A stretch of DNA of 55,295 nt from Bacillota bacterium. GTDB taxonomy: Bacteria; Bacillota; Clostridia; Oscillospirales; Acutalibacteraceae. Below the pieces are notes generated by a model, which did no database searches, was not told the DNA's origin, and saw only the letters and a program-made list of their open reading frames with translations. The stretch lies in the NCBI GenBank assembly GCA_022706685.1, contig JAKJCA010000012.1, forward strand, positions 1 through 55,295, read 5' to 3'. Both the position numbers and the translations under genes were made by a program. Of this stretch, positions 28,701 to 35,671 are shown in pieces; position 1 is the first letter of the stretch, and each line of letters begins with the position of its first letter.

Positions 28701-31556
28701 AAAAAAGGGCAGTCGGCTCTCTGGCGTTACGGGATTTCCGGCGATAATCCGATCCTGTTTGTTATCCTCTCCGATACCGAGAAAGTCGCCATTATCAACG
28801 AGGCCATGAAGGCAAGGGAATACTGGCAGTTGATGGGTCTGACGGTGGATCTCATAATTTTTTGCCGGGAAGAACAAAGTTATTTTCTGCCCCTGCACGG
28901 GCTGGTAACGGATATTGTCGCCACAAACCAGGCCTATGACAAGGTGAGGCAGAGCGAAGGGATCTTTATCCTGGATTCAAATCAGGTGCTGCCGGAGGAT
29001 ATTCCGCTTTTCTATGCCGCAGCCTGCATCACGCTCACCGGCGAAGGGGGAAGCCTGGCTCAACAAACGCTCCGGCCGCCGCCCGCGGCGTATCCTCCCG
29101 ACCGAGTATTTACGCAGATGCCGAAAAAGTACAAGACGCCGCCGGCCGCCGCACCGAAACTGCACTATTTCAACGGGACGGGCGGCTTCAGCGCGGACGG
29201 CAAGGAATACGTGGTGCAGCTGGAAAACGGCTCGGTCACCCCGGCCCCCTGGATCAATGTGGTGAGCAATCCGCGTTTCGGTTTCATGGTTTCCGAATCC
29301 GGCTCCGGTTACACGTGGTACGGAAACAGCCGCGAGAACAAGCTGACGCCGTGGTCTAACGACGCGGTATGCGACCCATCGGGAGAAATGATTTATCTCA
29401 GCGACGCCGAGACCGGGCAATACTGGTCTATAACGGCTTTGCCGGTCAGAAAAAAACAGTTGTATACCGCTATTCACGGGTTCGGTTATTCTGCTTTTGA
29501 GTTGACCAGCCACGGTTTCAAACAGCGTCTGACTCAATTTGTTCCTGTCGGCGAGACGGTTAAGGTAAGCATTGTCAACCTGAAAAACGCGACGGAGCAG
29601 CGGCGGAAATTGACCCTGATTTATTATATCCGGCCGATTCTGGGTGTTACCGACCAGTCGACCGCCTTCCATATCAGAACCGGCACCACCCCTTCGGGGC
29701 TTATGACCGTTGAAAACCCTTACAACGAAGAATACCCGGGTTTGGTATGTTTTGTCGATTCCTCGCTGCGTGAACGCTGCGTGACGGGAGACCGGAAAGA
29801 ATTTTTCGGCGACGGCGGCGCGGGCGCACCAGCATGCCTTTTCCGCGAATCGCTGTCGGGGCAAACCGGTATCGGTTTCGATCCCTGCGCCGCCATGCGC
29901 TTTGAGATTGATTTCGAGCCGAATGAAAGCAAGGATGTCGTGCTGCTTCTTGGCGCGGCGCCGAATATCGAACTGGCCGAGGAAACCGCGCTGCGTTACA
30001 CTGAGCCTAAAAGAGCTGTCAAATCGCTGTTGGAGGTTAAGGAGTTCTGGGAAAACAGACTTGAAAACATCAGTGTCAGCACGCCGAGTTTCCCGATGAA
30101 TTTGATGCTTGACGGCTGGCTGCAATATCAGATCCTGTCCTGCCGGCTGTGGGCAAGGACCGGATTCTACCAGTGCGGCGGCGCATACGGATTCAGGGAC
30201 CAGCTGCAAGACTGCCTCGCGCTGGCTCAAATCCTGCCCGACGCGGTAAGGGAGCAGATACTGCTTCACGCCAGGCACCAGTATATACAGGGCGACGTAC
30301 AGCACTGGTGGCACGAACCCAATTCCAGCGGGACGCGCACCCGTATATCGGACGACCGCCTTTGGCTGCCTTATGCGGCCGCCGAATATATCAGGATCAC
30401 CGGCGACGAGGGAATTCTCAACGAGCAGCTTGAATTCCTCGAAGACAGCCCGCTTGCCGAAACGGAAGATGAACGCTACGGCAGGCCGAAGGTGTCTGAA
30501 AGCAAGGAAAGCCTTTATGAACACTGCGCCCGCGCCATCGACGTTTCGCTGAAGTTCGGGGCCCGCGGCCTCCCGCTGATGGGTTCGGGCGACTGGAACG
30601 ACGCCATGAACGCCGTTGGCAGCAAAGGCAAGGGAGAGAGCGTCTGGCTCGCCTGGTTTTTAAGCTGCGTGCTCGACAAATTCACGCCGTTATGCGAAGC
30701 CCGTTCGGACACAGCCAGAACGAAACGTTACAAGGATTGCCGGGCAGAGCTCATCCGTTCGATTGAAGAAAACGCCTGGGACGGCAACTGGTACATGCGG
30801 GCATTTTTCGACAACGGGGAGCCGCTCGGTTCTTCCCAAAATACCGACTGCCGGATCGACTCGATTTCACAAAGCTGGTCGGTGCTGTCCGGTGCGGGCG
30901 AACCTAAAAGGGCCGCCATGGCCATGGCGGCCCTCGAAGAGAACCTTGTCAACCGCGAGTATGGCATCATACAGTTGCTGAAACCGCCTTTTGACAAAGG
31001 GGATTCGGAACCCGGCTACATCAAAGGCTACTACCCGGGCATCCGTGAAAACGGCGGTCAATATACCCACGCGGCCGTTTGGGCGGTCATCGCTTTCGCA
31101 CTGCAGGGTGACGGAGACAAGGCGTGGGAATTGTTTGAACTGATCAATCCCGTCAACCACTCCGACAATTCCAAAGAATGCGCGCGCTACCGTGTGGAAC
31201 CGTATGTGATGTGCGCGGATGTCTACGCGGCATATCCGCACCTCGGGATGGGCGGGTGGTCGTGGTACACAGGCGCTGCCGGCTGGATGTATCAAGCCGG
31301 ACTCGAGTATATCCTCGGGTTCCGAAAGCACGGCGAATATATTGTGATGAAACCCTGTATTCCGCGCAAATGGAGACAATACACCATCGAATATAAATAT
31401 ATGGATTCCCTGTACAACATCAGTGTCAGCAACCCGCAGAGCGTATGCGGGGGCGTCACGCGAATAACGGTCGACGGAACCATTGTAAGGGGCGACAGGT
31501 TCCGGCTTGTTAATGACGGAAAGGTTCATCGTGTCGAAGTGACGCTCGGCCGCTGA
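22794..31556 (+). CDS. Cyclic beta-1,2-glucan synthase (GT84 - cyclisation domain - GH94)
   Basis: This 2920-residue multidomain membrane enzyme of the NdvB/Cgs type polymerises glucose from UDP-glucose into beta-1,2-glucan, cyclises it and trims its length. In order: an N-terminal helix; membrane segments around 435-490; a GT84 domain with YIITLDCDTVLP near residue 650 and the acceptor-site QHRWIRGDWQL; more helices between about 845 and 1015; a glucoamylase-like cyclisation domain (SPTNIGLG, HLYNWYDT, SSVDSGNLAGY; about 1040-1570); and two beta-sandwich/GH94 phosphorylase units ending with YGFRDQLQDCL and GSGDWNDAMN (Asp2600/2603). The ATG at 22794 has GGAGGGG 6 nt upstream. It has its own promoter, long leader and terminator, with no export or modification genes beside it. 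Linear beta-1,2-glucan as final product cannot be excluded. Confidence 0.93.
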   Translation: MPSPFILILSSFMLISGIGLVLWIFLIRSRMDRKLNMRKALLTKTELDSHAKATASEHVVGKRKNYLNLPLLWINQNYDIILSVYKELNAEIRKKRPVPPAAEWLLDNFYLIEEQVNGIRRDFDLRDYFKLPVLKSGFLKGYARVFAIAVEIILHTDGQVNEKVVSDYLEAYQSHNNLSEREIWNLPLVIRMALIDDIKHQCVKIRNAMQQWRKADDALNASLNNGMPDTERILKAYEDSMESGEKTNDAFLDHLLYRLRRSGQNHSGILIALDEFHARSGITTPQIIQREHMARSVNTVSLGNCITSLRLIATLDWGELLEKASRVNEILSRDPDGTYPKMDSATRSMYRGKVEALASFYGVSEIYLANELLALASQAFSMHGQGTSNPEILRTFHVGYYLIGKGAAILKNRLKQRKEPSSAEAVIRKKHPGLFYFMPILLFCLVLTATAALYAYLCSDTRSILAAVIAGLCTLLPSSEIAVIFVNRIVCRTLPPFIFPRLELRDGIPEEMSTVVAVPTLLSDVGRVHDILKGLEGHYLANREKNLYFALIGACRDADSKHLESDAAIIETALKGIRELNAKYAAGGEDIFFFFNRERRFSACNNKWIGWERKRGALIEFNDLVLGFNDTSFTVKSNESPPFSHIRYIITLDCDTVLPFGAAKSMIGVMAHPLNRPVADKRRNIIAEGYGIMQPSVEVDLDSANQSIFSRILTGQAGIDPYANAVSNVYQDLFGEGIFTGKGIYDLEAFQSILKQAIPENAVLSHDLLEGCFIRAGLISDLKLVDSYPSKFNSYSARQHRWIRGDWQLVPFLFRKIRNSRNEMVPNPLTLLSRMKIFDNLRRSLIAPSLVTLCLAAFSILPGSFYLWLGFFLAPQFLPVITEAIHFLLSRRFYNTKVRHYIQAFVGLRAMILQAMLNLLFLPYQAWLMLDAIAITLVRVFITKKNMLEWLTAADAEKSQKNSVRSYLRMMRWSFPQAAAVPILAFILKPETLLLAAVLFAAWSASFYIAWLISRDIKYKTYIPTQADRAILGTAARKTWRFFEEFAGERDHYLAPDNYQEDPPKAVAHRTSPTNIGLGLMAAVSACDLGYIPVTEMASLLDKTLDSIEALEKWNGHLYNWYDTLTMKVLPPGYVSSVDSGNLAGYLITVSAAMKEYLNQPLADMRCFKGLEDTLNCAGSEAASFLSNFDIGPAASAGTEMDLVERNRILYAIETGPVSTVATEAVWQNKIIRMLKLFKTEAEECLPWTALVESMPACLTPEGPDADISGAAGALLSSLKAAIKLKDMPAAYRKGIRDIDGLKSKTDKDPVQYGEAAAWFDLMKNKLEQAAANTAALAETIEALARRAAAIADAMNFTLLYDEKRQLFSTGFSLEDSKLSIAHYDLLASEARQTSFIAIAKNQVPVSHWYKMSRLLTVVDRYKGLLSWTGTMFEYLMPLLIMRTYRNSLLDESYSFAIRCQKKYAKQRNMPWGISESCFNSLDKNLNYQYKAIGIPALGLKRGLIEDSVAAPYATFLALAVDPEAAVDNIEYLKEEGLAGPYGFYEAVDYTKERLAFETRKVIIKSYMAHHLGMSLVAMNNFLNGNIMQKRFHSDPEMNAARLLLQEKIPENLLFAKETKEVVLPYKGPVLKDRSPVRRVTLPGSDLTKAHILTNGNYSVMVTGKGTGYSRTKTAAITRWRADNTLDRYGTFFYIRNCTNGKIWSAAYSPLNQIPDDYEVTFSNDKAVFSRLDGTIRTKTEIIVTLEDNVEIRRLSLKNSGDSPAVIEVTSYFEVVIAPAQADIAHPAFSNLFVETSYSARNHCIFACRRPRTDTEKPVWLANTAVAQAELLGSIRFETDRLNVIGRSRDVKNPALTEPGKLFTNTVGPVLDPVMCIRGKMNIGAGETAVISFITAISDSNEQLVHLMDKYSKPEAIESAFMLAFAGSLVETRYFGASKADIELYQELLNDVLFLSPLRSKYSEQIALNKKGQSALWRYGISGDNPILFVILSDTEKVAIINEAMKAREYWQLMGLTVDLIIFCREEQSYFLPLHGLVTDIVATNQAYDKVRQSEGIFILDSNQVLPEDIPLFYAAACITLTGEGGSLAQQTLRPPPAAYPPDRVFTQMPKKYKTPPAAAPKLHYFNGTGGFSADGKEYVVQLENGSVTPAPWINVVSNPRFGFMVSESGSGYTWYGNSRENKLTPWSNDAVCDPSGEMIYLSDAETGQYWSITALPVRKKQLYTAIHGFGYSAFELTSHGFKQRLTQFVPVGETVKVSIVNLKNATEQRRKLTLIYYIRPILGVTDQSTAFHIRTGTTPSGLMTVENPYNEEYPGLVCFVDSSLRERCVTGDRKEFFGDGGAGAPACLFRESLSGQTGIGFDPCAAMRFEIDFEPNESKDVVLLLGAAPNIELAEETALRYTEPKRAVKSLLEVKEFWENRLENISVSTPSFPMNLMLDGWLQYQILSCRLWARTGFYQCGGAYGFRDQLQDCLALAQILPDAVREQILLHARHQYIQGDVQHWWHEPNSSGTRTRISDDRLWLPYAAAEYIRITGDEGILNEQLEFLEDSPLAETEDERYGRPKVSESKESLYEHCARAIDVSLKFGARGLPLMGSGDWNDAMNAVGSKGKGESVWLAWFLSCVLDKFTPLCEARSDTARTKRYKDCRAELIRSIEENAWDGNWYMRAFFDNGEPLGSSQNTDCRIDSISQSWSVLSGAGEPKRAAMAMAALEENLVNREYGIIQLLKPPFDKGDSEPGYIKGYYPGIRENGGQYTHAAVWAVIAFALQGDGDKAWELFELINPVNHSDNSKECARYRVEPYVMCADVYAAYPHLGMGGWSWYTGAAGWMYQAGLEYILGFRKHGEYIVMKPCIPRKWRQYTIEYKYMDSLYNISVSNPQSVCGGVTRITVDGTIVRGDRFRLVNDGKVHRVEVTLGR

Positions 31557-31576
31557 AACCGTTGATTGGACTTGAA

Positions 31577-31607
31577 AAAAGCCGTTCCAAAAAGCGGAGC
31601 GGCTTTT
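31577..31607. terminator. Bidirectional terminator between the glucan synthase and the GPH symporter
   Basis: AAAAGCCGTTCC pairs with GGAGCGGCTTTT with a single wobble and a 7-nt loop. A-rich and T-rich flanks make it usable from both strands, and the two genes converge here. Confidence 0.85.
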
Positions 31608-31649
31608 CGCTTAATATATGAGCGCGTTCAGGAATTCGCTCTCAAGCTG

Positions 31650-33152
31650 TCACTGCCCGCATTCCGATCCCTGCTGCTCGGGTTTGTCGGTCCCTGCGTT
31701 TGACAGTTCGCGGTTTTTGGCTGATCTGCGCGCGAGGAGCTCCTCATACATCGCCTCCCTCTTTTTGCCGGTCAGAGGATAAAACGCTTTGGGGATGACG
31801 CCGATGAGACTGGTCAGAAACGGCACGATTGTACAGAAAGCGAACAGGAGGTACTTTGTGCTTTCGTCCTGTTTGCCGAAAGCGCGCGTCATATCGTAGC
31901 CCAGCGCTTTGAGCCACAGCGGCTTGATGGTATTCATAATCGACCCGAGGATTTTATTGGCGAAACCTTTGGCGACCGTCGTGACGCCTTCGGTACGATA
32001 GCCGTTTTTCCATTCGCAGTAATCGAGGGATTCGTTGAAAATCTCCGTAGGGATGATTCTTTTAATACCGAGCACGCCGTTGGCAAGAAACTCCTGGATG
32101 GTCAGAATCGGAATCATTTTCCAGATATCCCGGTACCACCCCTTTTCTCCTTTGCCGCCGATGGACCCGAAGAAAAAGACCAGCGCCATAAGGAATTCGC
32201 TGAAACTTCCGCCGACGATCCAAAGCAGTTTTGTCGAAAAAACGCGCCTGGCCCAGGGCACATACAGAAAACTCAGCGACGAGGTCAGCCCTCCGGGTAT
32301 GCCGACGATATTCTTGATGCTCGCCGCGCCGAGCACGTCGATATAATAGTTCGTTTTATTGACGCCGATTTTGAAGTTGGAAAGGCATTCGGAAATAATC
32401 GCAATCATCAGCGGTTTGTTATTCGCCACGGACTTCAGCGTCTGCATGATGCTCGGAGTCTTCACGCTCTGCACAACGCGCTCGCGGGAGATAAAGAGGA
32501 AAAACAGCGCCGTTGTACCGCTGACGAGCGTGGTAAAAAGCCCCATTTTGACATAAGTGCCGCGCATGGACCATTTGACTACTTTGTTGTTGATCAGGTC
32601 GATAAAGACGCCCATTAAGATGCCGGGTATCTGCTCGCCGAAAAAGCCCGACAGCAGCTGGGTAAGCATGATCAGGCGCGTCCGGTCAACCGGGTGCGGC
32701 GTGATGGCGGCCAGATAACCGCCGACAGATATCCCGCGGAAAGTGCCGAGGCCTTCGCCGATCATCGCGAGGGCGAGGTACATGCCGAACTTCGCCATGT
32801 TCATCGGATCCTGGTTGAACATATACGGCATCAGCCAGCCCAGACAGCCCAGCAACGTGCCGGGGACGGCGGTGATCATCAGGTAGGGTTTGAATTTACC
32901 CCATCTTGTTCTGGTTTTGTCGACAATGGTGCCGATAAACGTATCATTGACAATATCCCAGACGGAGTTGATGCCGTTCACGATGGCCAGAAGAGACAGG
33001 TCGATTTTCAGCACGTCGTAGATATACCGTTCGCCGTAATCGCTGATGTTGAATCCGCCGGCCACGTCGAAAAGGATGTAGCCGAGCGTCTCTTTCGAGC
33101 CGACATAGCGGCGGTCCTGGTGGACGACGGAAGTGCGGGCGGGTTGTGCCAA
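31650..33152 (-). CDS. GPH-family sugar:cation symporter (MFS), second copy
   Basis: This protein of about 500 residues has around 12 hydrophobic segments. The GPH loop motif is visible as VWDIVNDTFIG followed by DKTRTRWGKFKPYL. It is divergent from the symporter at 8915 and has a longer loop around GGKGEKGWYRD. The start is most likely TTG at 33152, because GAGGGGG lies 6 nt before it; the ATG at 33167 contains this site inside its own reading frame and has no ribosome site of its own. It lies 46 nt downstream of the metallophosphoesterase and probably shares its transcript. The substrate is unknown, possibly a sugar released outside the cell. Confidence 0.88.
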   Translation of the reverse strand: MAQPARTSVVHQDRRYVGSKETLGYILFDVAGGFNISDYGERYIYDVLKIDLSLLAIVNGINSVWDIVNDTFIGTIVDKTRTRWGKFKPYLMITAVPGTLLGCLGWLMPYMFNQDPMNMAKFGMYLALAMIGEGLGTFRGISVGGYLAAITPHPVDRTRLIMLTQLLSGFFGEQIPGILMGVFIDLINNKVVKWSMRGTYVKMGLFTTLVSGTTALFFLFISRERVVQSVKTPSIMQTLKSVANNKPLMIAIISECLSNFKIGVNKTNYYIDVLGAASIKNIVGIPGGLTSSLSFLYVPWARRVFSTKLLWIVGGSFSEFLMALVFFFGSIGGKGEKGWYRDIWKMIPILTIQEFLANGVLGIKRIIPTEIFNESLDYCEWKNGYRTEGVTTVAKGFANKILGSIMNTIKPLWLKALGYDMTRAFGKQDESTKYLLFAFCTIVPFLTSLIGVIPKAFYPLTGKKREAMYEELLARRSAKNRELSNAGTDKPEQQGSECGQ

Positions 33153-33198
33153 AGCAATCCCCCTCATCAAAAACGTTGCCAAAGGCCGAACGCGTCAG

Positions 33199-35625
33199 TC
33201 AGAACCTTGCAACTGCTTCAAAAATGATTTTAAGCATGGCGGCGAAAATCGAGTAAAGGCTTCGCACCTGCGCGATTGTCCTGCAGCCGATACCGGCGAA
33301 ACCGGCGAGTGTCGTTCGAACCTCAAAAGGTTCGCTCCACCAGCCGCGCCGCGCGTCGCCCACCCGGCAAAGGTATGTTCTGCCGGGGAGCAGGCCGCTG
33401 ATATCGGCCCGGTGCCGGACGACCGGCAGCCGGTACGGAAAAAAGGAAAGGCCTGCCGCCTCCAGCGCGTTGAATGAGGCGACCGTGCTTTCGTTTTGTA
33501 CCGCGACCCGCACGCCGGCGGGCGCTGCCGAAGAGCCGCCGAAGCACGCGCCGCCTGACGGGATAATTTCGATATCGCCCGCAAGGACGGAATACTTGGT
33601 CAGCCATGTCACTTGCATGGCGTTCAAGCTGCCCGGCAAGCCGCCGCATTCGACACGAAACGGGATGCGGTAATTTTCAGCCGTGGCGGGTACTTCCCGG
33701 ACGGGTTGACAGTCGATGAAAGCGAAACTGTCCCGGCACAAACCCGGGCTGGTATCGGTCAGCAGGCTGCGCAGCCAGACACCGATTTCGCCGCTCAGTC
33801 CGCTGCCTTTGAAGACGGCCGCAGCCATCGCGGACAGCACCACGCAGTCTGCTGCCTGCCTTACCGCACCGCTTTCCCAAAGAAAATCGGAAAGGGCGGC
33901 GAAAGAACTTTTCTCCCCCAGCGAGGCGCCAAGGAGGAAGGCGACAAGGTCCTCAAACGCCTGCTTGCCGACACCGGGGTCAAATCCGTCTTCAAGCAGC
34001 TGCGCGGCAACGGAGCAGGCGATTTTGCCGATGAGTTTGCCGAGGATCTCGCCGTTTTCCATGCGTTTGACGCAGTCTGCCGAAAAGGGATCGCCACCGA
34101 GGTCTTCGTTGCCGCCGAACATATAAGCGACCAGGCTTGCGCCGAATTCCTCAAAGTTCCCTCCGCGGCCGGGATTCCCGAATCCGAGGGTGTCGAGAAA
34201 ACGCACGCAGGGAATATCCGAAACCTGCATACGGGCGGCGGCGATAACGGTGTCTTCCACGATTTTTTTCAGTTGTCCGGGAAAGCGCAGATATGTTTTA
34301 TCGATTTCGGCGGCGGTTTTACGTATCAGGGAAACCAGCGATTCGGCAAATTCGGGGTTTGTACCGGCAAACCCGAGCCGTACCGCAAGGTCCCCGGCAA
34401 GACTTTCCGGCTCAACGCCGGCAGACGCGAGCAGGCCGAGGATGCCCTCGCCGGCGCCGAGAAACCCGTCGACGGCAGCTCCGGCGATGGATGCGCCGAG
34501 CACCCCGAGACCCTGCCGCCCGAAGGACTGGCCGAAGGAATAGCTGTATTGATAAGGCTGCGGATACGGTTTGCCCATAAAGACAACCGGTTGTTCGCAA
34601 TCGACGTCAAGCGTTTTAATGTCCGCCGTCAACCGGCCCCCGGCGCGGTCAAACAGGACTTCCCGGAAGCTGTTGGGGAAACCGGTCAGGGAGGCCGTGC
34701 TGACATCCGTGACAGGTTCGCCGCTGTCGGAATAGGCCGTTACGATATCGTTCTGATGCACATGGCCGGAAAAAACCAAATGCATGCCGGCGTCCGCGAG
34801 CATTTCGCTCTGGACAAGCCAGTTGTCTAAAATCAGTTTGGGCATCACCGGCGCCTCAATGTCGAAATGGGAAGCGACGTTATGGTGCGTCAAACCGATG
34901 ATTTCCTCACCGGCAGCCCGGGCAGCCGCGCATTCGCTGAGGATCCATTCCATCAGCGCGCCGGAAATATTGCCGTAGCCTTCCCGCTCGTCGGCGCCGT
35001 CGGAGGTGCTGTCGGCGCTGTACTTTTCCGCGTCGAAGGCAATCAGCCTGTAGCCGCCCTCAAGGCGGACGGAATAAGACAGCATGCCGGCCTTCTCCCC
35101 TTCGGGAGGGGTGAAAACGCTGCATGCGAGGTCGTAGCCTAAATTGCGGTACAGGGAAAGCCATTCTTCCGGCGAGGTTTTGCGCGCCTTTTCATAAAAA
35201 CCTTTTTCGAACGTGGAGGCGCTCGAATTGTTGATATCGTGGTTGCCGTTGATGACCAGCACATGGACGCCCGTTTCGTTTTCAAAGCGCTCGAGGCGGC
35301 GGGCAAGGATTTCGTGCGCGCGGTACTCGCCGTCTTTGCTCATATCGCCCGCGATGAACAGGTAGCGGATACCGTCGCGGCGCGCATGTTCGGCTACGGC
35401 CGCGAGGGCGCTTTCCAGCAAGGCTTCACTCTGCGGGTGCTGGCGCGTATCCTCGGCGTAATAATCGAGAAAAGCCTTGCAGTATTGGCCCGTCAGCTCG
35501 GCCGGAACCAGATGCAAATCGGAAAGAACCGCCGCGCGCACGGGCATTTCCCGTGCGGCGGCGGAAAAAGGCATACAGGTAAAACAAAGGATCAAAGCGA
35601 CGGCGGCGCAAAACAGTTTTTTCAT
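33199..35625 (-). CDS. Large secreted metallophosphoesterase (calcineurin-like)
   Basis: This 808-residue protein has a signal peptide (KKLFCAAVALILCFTCMPFSAAA). The calcineurin-type dimetal site is complete: SDLHL (Asp36, His38), AGDMSKDG, INGNHDIN, LTHHN and FSGHVHQND. The phosphoesterase domain covers about residues 28-350. The remaining 450 residues form a Gly- and Ala-rich helical region and a C-terminal beta domain (TYLCRVGDARRGWWSEPF, fibronectin-III-like). It probably hydrolyses phosphate esters or nucleotides outside the cell, or acts on surface polymers. The ATG at 35625 has AGGAG 11 nt upstream. It starts 46 nt after ileS with no terminator visible between them. Confidence 0.85.
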   Translation of the reverse strand: MKKLFCAAVALILCFTCMPFSAAAREMPVRAAVLSDLHLVPAELTGQYCKAFLDYYAEDTRQHPQSEALLESALAAVAEHARRDGIRYLFIAGDMSKDGEYRAHEILARRLERFENETGVHVLVINGNHDINNSSASTFEKGFYEKARKTSPEEWLSLYRNLGYDLACSVFTPPEGEKAGMLSYSVRLEGGYRLIAFDAEKYSADSTSDGADEREGYGNISGALMEWILSECAAARAAGEEIIGLTHHNVASHFDIEAPVMPKLILDNWLVQSEMLADAGMHLVFSGHVHQNDIVTAYSDSGEPVTDVSTASLTGFPNSFREVLFDRAGGRLTADIKTLDVDCEQPVVFMGKPYPQPYQYSYSFGQSFGRQGLGVLGASIAGAAVDGFLGAGEGILGLLASAGVEPESLAGDLAVRLGFAGTNPEFAESLVSLIRKTAAEIDKTYLRFPGQLKKIVEDTVIAAARMQVSDIPCVRFLDTLGFGNPGRGGNFEEFGASLVAYMFGGNEDLGGDPFSADCVKRMENGEILGKLIGKIACSVAAQLLEDGFDPGVGKQAFEDLVAFLLGASLGEKSSFAALSDFLWESGAVRQAADCVVLSAMAAAVFKGSGLSGEIGVWLRSLLTDTSPGLCRDSFAFIDCQPVREVPATAENYRIPFRVECGGLPGSLNAMQVTWLTKYSVLAGDIEIIPSGGACFGGSSAAPAGVRVAVQNESTVASFNALEAAGLSFFPYRLPVVRHRADISGLLPGRTYLCRVGDARRGWWSEPFEVRTTLAGFAGIGCRTIAQVRSLYSIFAAMLKIIFEAVARF

Positions 35626-35671
35626 CGGCAGGCAAACTCCTGTCGGGCGTGGCTCCTTGGCGGGCATCTGT

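Noticed and set aside
28977..30524. 515-codon open frame antisense to the glucan synthase
   Set aside because: The sense strand carries conserved GH94 motifs here, and the antisense protein shows no motif and no start signal.
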